A stretch of DNA of 64,000 nucleotides, taken from contig NZ_CP034328.1 of NCBI RefSeq assembly GCF_003940805.1, positions 744,001-808,000 on the forward strand, read 5' to 3'. This DNA comes from Tabrizicola piscis. GTDB lineage: Bacteria; Pseudomonadota; Alphaproteobacteria; Rhodobacterales; Rhodobacteraceae. Numbering within the stretch: the first letter of the stretch is position 1; every line of letters starts with the position of its first letter. Position numbers and translations under genes: made by a program. Of this stretch, positions 8,971 to 17,625 are shown in pieces. Below the pieces are notes generated by a model. That model did no database searches, had not been told where the DNA came from, and saw only the letters and a program-made list of their open reading frames with translations.

Positions 8971-9638
8971 CCCCCCTCGCCCAACTCGAAGCGCTGGAAA
9001 ACCCTGCCAGGGCGTCGGAGATGGAGGCCTATCACAAGGTCCCCCGCCGCTACCTCGGCATCCCCGTGCCCGAGATTGAGGGCCTGACTGACCAGTGGCG
9101 CGCCGACCTCACGCTGGAGGACCGTCTCGCCCTCGCCGCCAGCCTTTGGGCGACTGACATCCACGAGGCCCGGGTCGCCGCCGCCAAACTTCTGACCCAG
9201 GCCCGCATTCGCCCCGACGATGCCGCATGGGAGTTGATCCTGTCCTGGGTGTCCGATTTCGATGGCTGGGCCCTGGCGGATCACGCCAGCATCGCCGGAC
9301 AAAAGCGCCTCGTCGCAGACCCCACACGCCTTGAGACGGTGGAAAGCTGGATCGCCTCGCCGCACATGTGGACCCGCCGTGCCGCGCTGGTAATGACGCT
9401 GCCATGGACCAAGCAGAACCACCCCAAGCCCGAGGAACTGGCCATCCGCGACCGTGTGCTTGGCTGGTGCGCCACCCTTGCCACCGATCGCGACTGGTTC
9501 ATTCAGAAAGCCATCGCCTGGTGGGTCCGCGATCTGTCAAAGCATGACGCCCCGCGTGCGACAGCATTCCTTGAAGCGCATGGCGAAACACTGAAACCCT
9601 TTGCGCGCAAGGAAGCCGCACGCCATCTCGAATCCTAA
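8967..9638 (+). CDS. AlkD-like DNA alkylation repair protein
   Basis: The 223-residue protein is alpha-helical with HEAT-like repeats and matches the DNA_alkylation family: a WATDIHEARVAAAKLL helix, AWELILSWVSDFDGWALADH and a WIASPHMWTRRAALVMTLPW segment rich in aromatic residues, then WFIQKAIAWWVRDL near the end. Relatives excise N3- or N7-alkylated bases without base flipping. The GTG at 8967 overlaps the PPOX stop; an ATG at 9021 is an alternative. It converges on the lipoprotein gene with an 18-base gap. Confidence 0.82.
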   Translation: MTPLAQLEALENPARASEMEAYHKVPRRYLGIPVPEIEGLTDQWRADLTLEDRLALAASLWATDIHEARVAAAKLLTQARIRPDDAAWELILSWVSDFDGWALADHASIAGQKRLVADPTRLETVESWIASPHMWTRRAALVMTLPWTKQNHPKPEELAIRDRVLGWCATLATDRDWFIQKAIAWWVRDLSKHDAPRATAFLEAHGETLKPFARKEAARHLES

Positions 9639-9656
9639 CTACCTCGCCGCGCGAGT

Positions 9657-10136
9657 TCAGGGCCCGAAAACCCTGACCTCCGGCAACTCGGTCAGGTTCA
9701 ACCCCAGCGCCTGAAACGCCGCCAGCGACAGCAAGGCGCCACCGGTGCCCGGCCGCAGTTCCAGCGTCAAGCTTTTGCCCGACGCGGTTTCCACCCGGCC
9801 CTGCACGACTTCGCTGACAAGCGACGTCTTCAGCCAGATGCCCTGTTCGGCCGGGGGTCCAAGCGCCACCACCACCCGCCCCAGCTCACGCTCGCCACTT
9901 GCAGCGGGGGCGGCCAGTGCTGCGGCCTTCTCCTCGGCCGTTGTGGTGTCCAGCACCTCGGCCCGCACCGCCCGCGCCCCCAGCGCGGTCGTGCCAGCGG
10001 CGGCCGCCATTTCGGTCGCGGGTTCGCGTTCGGACGGGCCGGTGATCGACGTGGGTCCATTCCCCCCGCCGGGGGACAAAATTGCGCAGCCGGGCAAGAC
10101 CAGCAGCAGCGACAGGCTAAGGGCATGATGTTTCAT
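9657..10136 (-). CDS. Hypothetical lipoprotein
   Basis: The 159-residue product begins with a charged then hydrophobic signal peptide ending in the lipobox LPGC, so it should be lipidated and anchored to a membrane. A low-complexity Ala/Glu/Pro linker follows. The C-terminal domain (about residues 85-159) has alternating strands containing [17 protein letters not shown] and LALGL-type segments, suggestive of a small periplasmic beta domain. No enzyme motif is visible. It diverges from moaA across 85 bases. Confidence 0.72.
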   Translation of the reverse strand: MKHHALSLSLLLVLPGCAILSPGGGNGPTSITGPSEREPATEMAAAAGTTALGARAVRAEVLDTTTAEEKAAALAAPAASGERELGRVVVALGPPAEQGIWLKTSLVSEVVQGRVETASGKSLTLELRPGTGGALLSLAAFQALGLNLTELPEVRVFGP

Positions 10137-10221
10137 GCCCCAAGGCTACCCTGCCGCCTCCGCCCCTGCAATTGCCGCTTTCCGCCTTGTGCGGCCCCCC
10201 GCGCAAGCCTACCTTTGTGCC

Positions 10222-11226
10222 ATGGTCCCGCTCATCGACCCCTTCGCCCGTGCGATTTCCTACCTGCGCGTGTCGGTCACCGACCGCTGCGATTTCCGCT
10301 GCAGCTATTGCATGTCGGAAAACATGACCTTCCTGCCCAAGGCCGACCTCCTCTCGCTTGAGGAGTTGGACCGGCTTTGCAGCACCTTCGTTCGCATGGG
10401 CGTGGAAAAGCTGCGCATCACCGGGGGCGAACCACTTGTCCGCAAGGGCATCCTGACCTTTTTCGAAGCGATGAGCCGTCATCTGCACTCCGGCGCGCTG
10501 AAGGAACTGACCCTGACTACAAACGGCAGCCAACTGGCGAAATTCGCCGAACCGCTCGCCGCCTTGGGGATCAAGCGCATCAACGTCAGCCTTGACACGC
10601 TGGACCCGGAAAAGTTCGCCAAGATCACCCGCTGGGGTCGCCTGTCGCAGGTGCTTGACGGGATCACTGCCGCCAAGGCTGCCGGATTGCGCGTCAAGAT
10701 CAACGCCGTGGCGCTCAAGGATTTCAACGAGTCCGAGCTTTTCACCCTGACCGATTGGTGCGCCGCCAATGACCACGACCTCACCTTCATCGAGGTGATG
10801 CCGATGGGCGAAGACATGGGCGACGGCCTGCGGCTTGATCAGTACTGGCCCCTGAAGGATCTTCGCCAGCGTCTGGCAGACCGCTACACCCTCATTGATC
10901 TTGCCGAACGGACAGGGGGCCCGGCCCGCTATGTGCGGCTGGAAGAGACCGGCCAGAAAATCGGCTTCATCACGCCCCTGACCCATAATTTCTGCGAAAG
11001 CTGCAACCGCGTGCGGCTGACCTGCACGGGCGAACTTTACATGTGCCTTGGCCAGGAAGACATGGCCGACCTGCGCGCCCCCTTGCGCGCCAGCCCCGAC
11101 GATGCGCCACTGGAACAGGCCATCCGCGCGGCGATTGCCCGCAAGCCGAAAGGCCACGATTTCGACTATTCGCGGCAGAAGATCAAAGGCCAGATGACCC
11201 GCCACATGAGCCATACCGGCGGCTAA
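10222..11226 (+). CDS. moaA: GTP 3',8-cyclase, molybdenum cofactor synthesis
   Basis: The radical-SAM enzyme starts molybdopterin synthesis by converting GTP to 3',8-cyclo-7,8-dihydro-GTP, the substrate of MoaC. The 334-residue protein has the radical-SAM cluster CDFRCSYC, the SAM-binding [12 protein letters not shown], a second 4Fe-4S cluster in [21 protein letters not shown], and the essential C-terminal Gly-Gly. ATG 10222 fits the family start [16 protein letters not shown]; the opening to 10135 is non-coding. moaC and moaB are absent here, and modABC lies 28 kb away. Confidence 0.95.
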   Translation: MVPLIDPFARAISYLRVSVTDRCDFRCSYCMSENMTFLPKADLLSLEELDRLCSTFVRMGVEKLRITGGEPLVRKGILTFFEAMSRHLHSGALKELTLTTNGSQLAKFAEPLAALGIKRINVSLDTLDPEKFAKITRWGRLSQVLDGITAAKAAGLRVKINAVALKDFNESELFTLTDWCAANDHDLTFIEVMPMGEDMGDGLRLDQYWPLKDLRQRLADRYTLIDLAERTGGPARYVRLEETGQKIGFITPLTHNFCESCNRVRLTCTGELYMCLGQEDMADLRAPLRASPDDAPLEQAIRAAIARKPKGHDFDYSRQKIKGQMTRHMSHTGG

Positions 11227-11247
11227 GCCCATTCGTGCCCGAAAGCG

Positions 11248-11300
11248 GCTTTCTCTTCTGCAAATATCCCCGCCGGAGGCATCCGCCGGCCCAGCAAGCC
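11248..11300 (+). repeat. Dispersed intergenic repeat, copy D
   Basis: GGCTTTCTCTTCTGCAAATA is followed by a GCCGGAGGC/GCCGCCGGC-type hairpin. It lies between the convergent moaA and hemP genes and may serve both as terminator. Confidence 0.6.
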
Positions 11301-11338
11301 CCACCGCTGCAAAGCAGGAAGCCTCGGGCCGACCGCCC

Positions 11339-11497
11339 CTACTTTGTCAGGATCAGCTTCCCCGCCCGGGTGATCCGCAAACTGTAGACCTGCCCGTCCA
11401 GGGTGATCCGCGCCAGACTGCCACCCTCGGTCAAGACCCGCGCCTCATGCACGGGCGTTGCATCGGTCGTCAGCCAGATATCCACCTGCGCATTCAT
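11339..11497 (-). CDS. hemP: Hemin uptake protein HemP
   Basis: A 52-codon frame from ATG 11497 to TAG 11339 encodes a protein whose last 20 residues, centred on LRITRAGKLILTK, match the conserved end of the HemP family. These small proteins accompany hemin import and iron-responsive genes in proteobacteria; in some species they promote transcription of the hemin receptor. A GGAGGTGGG Shine-Dalgarno sequence precedes the start, and the ATG overlaps the stop of a small upstream frame (ATGA). No hmu transporter or receptor lies nearby. The frame is below usual gene-finder length limits. Confidence 0.85.
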   Translation of the reverse strand: MNAQVDIWLTTDATPVHEARVLTEGGSLARITLDGQVYSLRITRAGKLILTK

Positions 11498-11628
11498 TTT
11501 CCCACCTCCAGCCGCGCGATCAGCGCTTCCAGAACCGGGCCTGGGAATATCCCCGAAGCCGCGCTCAGCAAAAGTTCCAATATCTCGGAGGCGGGTGCCG
11601 GGTCGGGCAGTGGCATTGGGTTGGGCAT
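11494..11628 (-). CDS. Small ORF coupled to hemP, unknown function
   Basis: A 44-codon frame begins at ATG 11628 after a GGTGGAG Shine-Dalgarno-like sequence and ends with TGA overlapping the hemP start. The product is Pro-rich at the start (MPNPMPLPDPAP) and then forms a likely amphipathic helix (SEILELLLSAASG...PVLEALIARLEVG). The overlap and helix-like ending argue for real translation, possibly as a leader that couples expression to hemP. I recognise no family. A TTGACA box lies at 11722-11727 on the same strand, but no good -10 follows. Confidence 0.5.
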   Translation of the reverse strand: MPNPMPLPDPAPASEILELLLSAASGIFPGPVLEALIARLEVGK

Positions 11629-11807
11629 GGTGAACTCCACCTTTTGAAGGACACCGGGCGTGCCCCTCGATCAGAGCGGCTGGCTGGGCATGATCGTTAA
11701 CCTGAGTGTTTTAGTCACCATTGTCAACCCTCGACCACACACCGCTTTCCACTGGCCCCGCCCGGCAAAGCCGCTATCGTCGCGGCATTGCAAGAAAGCC
11801 GCCCGTC

Positions 11808-12878
11808 ATGCCGTCAAGCCCGATGCCAACAGATCCTGAGCCGACAGATGCTGACGCCACAGATATAGATGTCGTGGGCCATCTCCTCAGCCTGCCCCCG
11901 CCCAAGATGGACACGGCCACCCTCGCCCGCCTCGTCACGGCCCACTGGAACCTGACGGGAACGCTCACACTCCTCACCTCGGAACGGGACCTGAACCACC
12001 GCCTCGACACTGGCTCCGCCAGCTACACGGTAAAGCTCTCGAACCCGGCAGAACCCCCGGCGCTGACCGATTTCCAGACGCAGGCCCTGCTTCACAGCGC
12101 CGCTGCCGACGCAGGCCTTCCCACCCCCCGCGTGGTCCCAACCGTTGACGGCCGCCCAATCCTGCCCCTGCCGGACGGCGCGCTGCGCCTGCTGACCTGG
12201 TGCCCCGGCACGCCCATCGCCCACCTGCCCCGCACGCCCTTGCTGGCCCGCGCCATCGGTGCCGCCCTCGCCCGCCTGACGACCGCCCTTGCCGCCTTCG
12301 ACCACCCCGCCGCCGACCACGTCCTCCTGTGGGACATCCGCCAGTTCCCCCGCCTGGCCCCGCTCCTGCCGGCCCTGCCCGCCGATCTCCAGCCCATGGG
12401 AAAGGCATTCCTGCACCGATTCACCGCCGAAACTGCCCCCGCACTGACCAGCCTGCCCAAGCAAGTCGTCCATGCCGATTTCAACCCACACAACCTTCTG
12501 GCCGACCCCGCCCAGCCAGACACCCTGACCGGCATCCTCGACTTTGGCGACATGGTCCGCAGCCACCGGATCTGCGACCTTGCCACCGCCTGCTCCTACC
12601 AGATCGACCCGGACGATCCGCTGGCCCTCCTCTCCCCTCTCCTTGCCGCCTATCATGCCAACCTGCCGCTGACCGAGGATGAGATCGCGCTTCTCCCCGA
12701 TCTGATCACCGCGCGGATGCTGACCACTCTCACGATCTCGGCCTGGCGCGCGGCGCGCTATCCGGACAATGCGGCCTACATCCTGCGCAACGCCCCCTCA
12801 GCCCGGGCAGGCCTGACCGCCGCCGCCAGCCTGACCCCCGCCCATATCCAAGCCGCCTGCGAAAGGCCAAGCCCATGA
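11808..12878 (+). CDS. APH/choline kinase-family phosphotransferase (hydroxylysine kinase-like)
   Basis: The 356-residue protein has a protein-kinase-like fold of the aminoglycoside phosphotransferase family: a nucleotide-binding Lys strand ASYTVKLSN, the catalytic loop VVHADFNPHNLL (HxDxxxxN) and the metal-binding ILDFGDM. It overlaps by ATGA with a class III PLP enzyme. Paired enzymes of exactly these two families act in mammalian hydroxylysine breakdown (kinase then phospho-lyase), and fused forms exist in bacteria. I therefore infer phosphorylation of an amino alcohol such as 5-hydroxylysine. ATG 11808 is chosen over TTG 11721 and ATG 11823. Confidence 0.78.
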   Translation: MPSSPMPTDPEPTDADATDIDVVGHLLSLPPPKMDTATLARLVTAHWNLTGTLTLLTSERDLNHRLDTGSASYTVKLSNPAEPPALTDFQTQALLHSAAADAGLPTPRVVPTVDGRPILPLPDGALRLLTWCPGTPIAHLPRTPLLARAIGAALARLTTALAAFDHPAADHVLLWDIRQFPRLAPLLPALPADLQPMGKAFLHRFTAETAPALTSLPKQVVHADFNPHNLLADPAQPDTLTGILDFGDMVRSHRICDLATACSYQIDPDDPLALLSPLLAAYHANLPLTEDEIALLPDLITARMLTTLTISAWRAARYPDNAAYILRNAPSARAGLTAAASLTPAHIQAACERPSP

Positions 12879-14185
12879 CCCGCCCCCAGATGCCCAACGC
12901 CTATACCCCCGGCGCGATCCGCCTTGATCCGCAGGACGACGCGCGGATCGCCCGCCGCGCCGCCCTCCTCGGCCCCGCCTACCGGCTGTTTTACGAAGAA
13001 CCCCTGCACCTTGTCCGGGGCGAAGGCGTCTGGCTTTACGACCGCGACGGCCGCGCCTACCTTGACACCTACAACAACGTGGCCTCGGTCGGGCATTGCC
13101 ACCCCCGCGTCGTCGCCGCGATGGCTGGTCAGGCGGCCACGCTGGCCACCCACACCCGCTATCTCCACGACGGCATCCTTGACTACGCCGAGCGTCTGCT
13201 TGCCCTGTTTCCCCCCGCCCTCGCCCATGTCATGTTCACCTGCACCGGGTCCGAAGCGAATGACCTTGCCATCCGCATCGCCCGCGCCGCCACCGGCGGC
13301 ACCGGGATCATCGTCACCGACAACGCCTACCATGGCGTGACGCTCGTCACGGCCGAGGCGTCCATGTCGCTTGGCCCCGCCGTGGCCCCCGGGCCAACCG
13401 TGTTTCCAGTTCCCGCCCCCAGCGCCACGAACTATCCAGACGGCATCGCCTCAGGCTTCGCCGCCGCCGTCACCGCCGCCTGCAACCGGATGCAGGCCCA
13501 AGGGATCAAACCCTGCGCCCTGATCGTCGACACGGTGTTTTCCTCCGATGGCGTCCTGCCCGACCCCGCCGGGTTCCTCGCCCCCGCCGCCAGCGCGATC
13601 CGCGCCGCAGGTGGCCTGTTCATCGCCGATGAGGTGCAACCCGGCTTCGGCCGCACGGGCAGCCACATGTGGGGCTTTGACCGTCACGGGCTGATCCCGG
13701 ACATGGTCTCCTTGGGCAAGCCTATGGGCAACGGCTATCCGATGGCGGGCCTTGTCCTGCAACCCCAGATCATCGAGGCCTTCGGGACAAAGGCACGCTA
13801 CTTCAACACCTTCGGCGGCAACGCCGTCGCCGCCGCCGTGGGCCTTGCCGTGCTGGATGTCGTCCGCGACGAAGGCCTGATGGAAAACGCCGCCACCGTG
13901 GGCACCGCCTTCGCCGCGGGCCTGCGCGATCTTGCCACCCGGCACGAAACCCTCGGCGAAACCCGCGCCGCTGGCCTGTTTCTCGGCACCGACATCCTGA
14001 CGGGCGGCCAGCCTGACGCTACCCGCGCCGGGCGCATCGTGAACGCGCTGCGCCAGAACGGCATCCTGATCAGCGCGACCGGCCCACAGGGCCACATCCT
14101 GAAGATCCGCCCGCCCCTGCCCTTTTCACTGGCCAATGCCGATCAGTTCCTGACCACCCTCGACCGCGTGCTCACGCGCCCCTAA
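12875..14185 (+). CDS. Class III PLP enzyme, probable amino-alcohol phosphate phospho-lyase
   Basis: The 436-residue protein belongs to the class III aminotransferase fold: YLDTYNNVASVGHCHPRV near the start, the CTGSEANDLA phosphate-binding region, the Asp of IADEVQPGFGRTG and the Schiff-base Lys in VSLGKPMGNGYP. The NNV(A)SVGHCHP segment is characteristic of the AGXT2L1/AGXT2L2 branch, whose members are phospho-lyases acting on O-phosphoethanolamine or 5-phosphohydroxylysine rather than transaminases. Coupling to the kinase upstream supports that reading. Exact substrate is inference. Confidence 0.82.
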   Translation: MTRPQMPNAYTPGAIRLDPQDDARIARRAALLGPAYRLFYEEPLHLVRGEGVWLYDRDGRAYLDTYNNVASVGHCHPRVVAAMAGQAATLATHTRYLHDGILDYAERLLALFPPALAHVMFTCTGSEANDLAIRIARAATGGTGIIVTDNAYHGVTLVTAEASMSLGPAVAPGPTVFPVPAPSATNYPDGIASGFAAAVTAACNRMQAQGIKPCALIVDTVFSSDGVLPDPAGFLAPAASAIRAAGGLFIADEVQPGFGRTGSHMWGFDRHGLIPDMVSLGKPMGNGYPMAGLVLQPQIIEAFGTKARYFNTFGGNAVAAAVGLAVLDVVRDEGLMENAATVGTAFAAGLRDLATRHETLGETRAAGLFLGTDILTGGQPDATRAGRIVNALRQNGILISATGPQGHILKIRPPLPFSLANADQFLTTLDRVLTRP

Positions 14186-14189
14186 GCCC

Positions 14190-14308
14190 TTGCTCTTTTG
14201 CAAATACTCTCCGGGGGTGCGGGGGTGGAACACCCCCGCTGACCGAGCCGGTTGGCGCGCGCCCGCGCGCCAGAGGCGAGACTAAAGGCTTGCGCGCCAG
14301 CGCTCAAT
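14190..14308 (+). repeat. Dispersed intergenic repeat, copy E (full length)
   Basis: Full copy: TTGCTCTTTTGCAAATACTC, a perfect 9-bp hairpin GCGGGGGTG/CACCCCCGC, then GACCGAGCCGGTTGGCGCG, an inverted GCGCGC pair and CCAGAGGCGAGACTAAAGGC. It separates the convergent class III enzyme and phoB. Confidence 0.75.
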
Positions 14309-14328
14309 TCACCAACCGCTGCAGAAGA

Positions 14329-15021
14329 TCAGCCCAGCGCGTAGCCTGCCCCGCGCACAGTCCGCACCGGGTCCGCGCCGCCGAACTGCATCAGCGATTT
14401 CCGCAGCCGTCCCACATGCACATCCACCGTCCGGGTATCGACATAGATGTCGCGCCCCCAGACCAGATCCAGCAGCTGCTCCCGCGAAAACACCCGCCCC
14501 GGCCGCTCCATCAGCGTGACCAGAAGCTTGAACTCGGTCGGGCCCAGCTTCAGCACCTTGTCCGCCCGATAAACCCGGTGGCTTTCGGGATCGAGGCGGA
14601 TATCCTCGTGCTCCAGCACCACGCCGGCGGTGGACGGGCGCACCCGGCGCAACTGGGCCCTGGCCCGCGCCATCAGCTCCAGCACCGAATAGGGCTTGAT
14701 CACATAGTCATCCGCGCCTGTTTCAAGCCCGCGGATGCGGTCCACCTCTTCCGCCCGGGCCGACAGCATGATGATCGGGATGCCGCGCGTATCCGGCCGC
14801 ATCTTCAGCCGCCGGCACACCTCGATCCCCGACACTTTCGGCATCATCCAGTCCAGAATGATGATGTCCGGCTCTTCCTCGTCCACCAGCACCATCGCAT
14901 CTTCGCCATTGTCGGCCTGCGTGACCGCAAAGCCCTCGGCCTCAAGGTTATAGGCCAGAACCGTCCGCTGCGCCGGCTCATCCTCGACCAGAAGAACCCG
15001 TGGCTGTCCGCTGCGTGCCAT
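14329..15021 (-). CDS. phoB: Phosphate regulon response regulator PhoB
   Basis: The 230-residue protein has a receiver domain (acidic VEDEP, phospho-acceptor Asp in IILDWMMPKVSG, Lys in YVIKPYS) and a winged-helix OmpR/PhoB domain (LKLGPTEFKLL, RTVDVHVGRLRK, VRTVRGAGYALG). These and the place at the end of a pstB-phoU operon identify PhoB, which activates Pho-box promoters under phosphate limitation. The gap to phoU is three bases. The usual partner kinase phoR is not in the window. Confidence 0.95.
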   Translation of the reverse strand: MARSGQPRVLLVEDEPAQRTVLAYNLEAEGFAVTQADNGEDAMVLVDEEEPDIIILDWMMPKVSGIEVCRRLKMRPDTRGIPIIMLSARAEEVDRIRGLETGADDYVIKPYSVLELMARARAQLRRVRPSTAGVVLEHEDIRLDPESHRVYRADKVLKLGPTEFKLLVTLMERPGRVFSREQLLDLVWGRDIYVDTRTVDVHVGRLRKSLMQFGGADPVRTVRGAGYALG

Positions 15022-15024
15022 GCC

Positions 15025-15735
15025 TTACCCCCTCGCCACGACAGCACCGGTGCTGTCCACCTTTGGCCTGTCATCTTCGGGCATCGAACCGGTCACCAGA
15101 TAGATCACCTGTTCGGCGACCGAGGTCGCATGATCACCCACCCGCTCGATGTTCTTGGCGATGAAGTGCAGGTGCATGCAGGGCCCGATGTTGCGCGGGT
15201 CCTCCATCATATGGGTCAGGAACTCGCGAAAGATCGAGTTGTACATCTGGTCAATCTCGCGGTCGCGCTGGCGGACATCCTCGGCCAGCCGTGCGTCCCG
15301 GCGGATATAGGCATCCAGCGCATCGGTCAGCATCACCACCACGGCCTTGGCCAGCCGCCGGATCGACCCGCTGGCCCCCGGCACTTGCGGCATCTGGCTC
15401 AAGATCGCCGTGCGCTTGGCCAGGTTCTTGGCATAGTCCCCGGCCCGTTCCAATGCAGCGGCAATCTTCATCACGGTCAGGACCGTGCGCAAATCCCCCG
15501 CCGTGGGCGCGCGCAAGGCGATCAGCCGCGCACATTCGCTGTTGATCTGGTCCTCCAGCGCGTCGATGGCGGCATCGCCCGCCCGCACCCGCGCGGCCAG
15601 ATCCTCATCCCGTGCATCCAGCGCCTCGGCCGCGTCCAGAAGGGCGGTTTCAACCAGCCCCCCCATCCGCAGGACCAGCGCCTGGGTGGATTCAAGATCG
15701 CGGTCAAAGGCGGTTGCAATATGCGCCATGTTCAT
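15025..15735 (-). CDS. phoU: Phosphate transport/signalling regulator PhoU
   Basis: The 236-residue all-helical protein has two PhoU repeats, each with an acidic metal-binding E/D-rich helix (ALEDQINSEC, ALERAGDYAKN in the first and RDREIDQMYN, NIERVGDHATSVAEQV in the second). PhoU keeps PhoR in the phosphatase state when phosphate is plentiful and restrains the Pst transporter. It begins 10 bases after pstB and is followed by phoB. A second in-frame ATG at 15729 is an equally possible start. Confidence 0.95.
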   Translation of the reverse strand: MNMAHIATAFDRDLESTQALVLRMGGLVETALLDAAEALDARDEDLAARVRAGDAAIDALEDQINSECARLIALRAPTAGDLRTVLTVMKIAAALERAGDYAKNLAKRTAILSQMPQVPGASGSIRRLAKAVVVMLTDALDAYIRRDARLAEDVRQRDREIDQMYNSIFREFLTHMMEDPRNIGPCMHLHFIAKNIERVGDHATSVAEQVIYLVTGSMPEDDRPKVDSTGAVVARG

Positions 15736-15745
15736 CCCTGTCTCC

Positions 15746-16543
15746 TTACCCGATGCGCCCGGTGATATAGGCTTCGGTGCGTGGGTCTTTCGGGTTGGTG
15801 AAGATTTCGGCCGTCTCGCCGTATTCCACCAGGTGGCCCAGGTGGAAAAACGCCGTCTTCTGGCTGACGCGCGCGGCCTGCTGCATCGAATGGGTCACGA
15901 TCACGACCGAAAAGCTGGACCGCAACTCGTCGATCAACTCCTCGACCTGCGCAGTGGCGATCGGATCCAAAGCCGAGCAGGGTTCGTCCATCAACAGCAC
16001 CTCGGGCCCAGTCGCAATCGCCCGCGCGATGCACAGCCGCTGCTGCTGGCCGCCGGAAAGCCCGGTGCCGGGGCTGTCCAGCCGGTCCTTCACCTCAGCC
16101 CACAGCGCCGCCTTGCGCAGCGAGGCTTCGACGATCTGGTCAAGCTCGCCCTTGTTGCGGGTCAGCCCGTGGATCTTCGGCCCGTACGCCACGTTTTCAT
16201 AGATCGATTTCGGAAATGGGTTCGGCTTTTGAAACACCATCCCCACCTTGGCGCGCAGTTGGACCGGGTCCACCTTGGGGGCATAGATATCCTCGCCGTC
16301 CAGCGTGATCTTGCCCGTCACCCGGCAGGAGGCGATGGTGTCGTTCATCCGGTTCAGGCAGCGCAGGAAGGTGGACTTGCCGCAGCCCGACGGCCCGATG
16401 AACGCCGTGACCGCATGGTCGAGGATCGACACATCCACATCCTTCAGCGCATGGGTCGTCCCGTAGTGGACCTGAACCCCACGCGCCTCGATCTTTGCCG
16501 TGGCGGCCACGATGCCCCGTCCCGCCGTCCGCACGTCGTCCAT
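15746..16543 (-). CDS. pstB: Phosphate ABC transporter ATP-binding protein PstB
   Basis: The 265-residue protein has Walker [10 protein letters not shown], the PstB-specific [17 protein letters not shown] segment, the ABC signature LSGGQQQR, Walker [13 protein letters not shown] and the switch His in IVTHSM. It energises high-affinity phosphate import together with PstC and PstA. The genes pstS, pstC and pstA that normally precede it are missing; upstream lie only a Pho box and an unrelated ribokinase gene. A functional transporter therefore needs PstSCA encoded elsewhere. Confidence 0.96.
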   Translation of the reverse strand: MDDVRTAGRGIVAATAKIEARGVQVHYGTTHALKDVDVSILDHAVTAFIGPSGCGKSTFLRCLNRMNDTIASCRVTGKITLDGEDIYAPKVDPVQLRAKVGMVFQKPNPFPKSIYENVAYGPKIHGLTRNKGELDQIVEASLRKAALWAEVKDRLDSPGTGLSGGQQQRLCIARAIATGPEVLLMDEPCSALDPIATAQVEELIDELRSSFSVVIVTHSMQQAARVSQKTAFFHLGHLVEYGETAEIFTNPKDPRTEAYITGRIG

Positions 16544-16640
16544 CAGCCCTGCTCCGTCTCTGGCCGCCCTTACCTGCGCTGGCCGCGTCAGCCCTCACCT
16601 TGCGCATAAGCGGCTATGATGACCCCTATGCGTCGATTTT

Positions 16641-16658
16641 GTAACAGCTGCATGACAG
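16641..16658 (-). promoter_or_regulatory. Pho box upstream of pstB
   Basis: On the minus strand the site reads CTGTCAT-GCAG-CTGTTAC: two 7-bp direct repeats with an 11-bp period, differing at two positions from the PhoB consensus CTGTCAT-N4-CTGTCAT. It lies about 98 bases upstream of the pstB ATG. A -10-like CATAGG lies about 10 bases after the second repeat, the arrangement used by PhoB-activated promoters, where the second repeat replaces the -35 box. Confidence 0.75.
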
Positions 16659-16674
16659 GACGGCCGGTCTCGGC

Positions 16675-17610
16675 CTAGGAGCGCGCGAGCAGCGCCTCGA
16701 TCTCCGCCCGCGCGGGCATGGCGGGCGCGGTTCCGGGTCGGGTGACGGAAATCCCCGCCGTCGCGCAGCCGAAGCGCACGGCGTCGACCACGTCGCGGCC
16801 TTCCGACAGCGCCACGGCAAAGCCGCCGTTGAAGGCGTCGCCAGCGCCAGTGGTTTCCACCACGGGTCCGGCGCTGATCACCGGCACATGTACCGACCGG
16901 CTCCGATCGCGATACAGCGCGCCATTCCCCCCAAGCGTGACAACCACCGCGCCCACGCCCTTGGCAAGCAGCGCATCGGCGGCGGCTTCCGCCTCGGCCA
17001 CATTGGTCACCGGAAGACCAGTCAAAGCCTCGGCTTCGGATTCGTTCGGCGTCACGAAATCGCACAACGCCAGCATGGCATCGTCCAGCGGTGCTGCCGG
17101 GGCCGGGTTCAGGATCGTCACGACACCTGCCGCCCGCGCAATCTCCAGCGCGCGCCGCGCGGCGGGGATCGGCTGTTCCAGTTGCGTCACGAAGACGGAC
17201 GCGCTTTCGATCAACGCGCGCTTTGCCTCCACATCCTCCACCGACACCCGACCTGCCGCACCGGGGGCCACGATGATCGCATTATTGCCCGTGGCCGCTT
17301 CGATGAAGATATAGGCCGCCCCAGTGTAGCTTTCGCCATCCTCGGTGACTTCGGGTACCACGCCCGCCCGGGCCCAGGTGGCGCGGGCAATATCGGCAAA
17401 GGCATCGCGGCCTAGCCGGGTGATGAAATGCACCTTGCCGCCATTCCCAGCGCTCGCCATCGCCGCAGCGACCGACTGGTTCGACCCCTTCCCCCCCGGC
17501 CCCAACACGAAGGAATTGCCCAGAATCGTCTCGCCCATCTTCGGCTGCCGCTCCGCCCGATAGGCGGTATCGGCCACGAAGATCCCAAGAATCACGATCG
17601 GTTTTGTCAT
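16675..17610 (-). CDS. Ribokinase-like PfkB sugar kinase
   Basis: The 311-residue protein has both PfkB signatures: GPGGKGSNQS near residue 38 and the ATP/anion-hole motif VVETTGAGDAFNGGFA near residue 250. NPAPAAPLDD, TPNESEAEALTG and VVTLGGNGA are typical of ribokinase. It would phosphorylate ribose or a similar furanose with ATP. It is the third gene of the unit ABC ATPase - RbsD/FucU - kinase, 15 bases after the RbsD/FucU gene, so it probably uses the sugar imported by the neighbouring ABC system. The actual sugar is not determined. Confidence 0.85.
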   Translation of the reverse strand: MTKPIVILGIFVADTAYRAERQPKMGETILGNSFVLGPGGKGSNQSVAAAMASAGNGGKVHFITRLGRDAFADIARATWARAGVVPEVTEDGESYTGAAYIFIEAATGNNAIIVAPGAAGRVSVEDVEAKRALIESASVFVTQLEQPIPAARRALEIARAAGVVTILNPAPAAPLDDAMLALCDFVTPNESEAEALTGLPVTNVAEAEAAADALLAKGVGAVVVTLGGNGALYRDRSRSVHVPVISAGPVVETTGAGDAFNGGFAVALSEGRDVVDAVRFGCATAGISVTRPGTAPAMPARAEIEALLARS

Positions 17611-17625
17611 CTCACGTCTTCCTTC

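Noticed and set aside
11699..11727. Full promoter for the hemP unit
   Set aside because: A perfect TTGACA is present on the minus strand but no acceptable -10 lies at 16-18 bases, and no clear Fur/Irr palindrome could be defended.
16543..16675. Remnant of pstA upstream of pstB
   Set aside because: The 130-base gap has no PstA-like C-terminal residues in any frame; it holds only the Pho box and leader.
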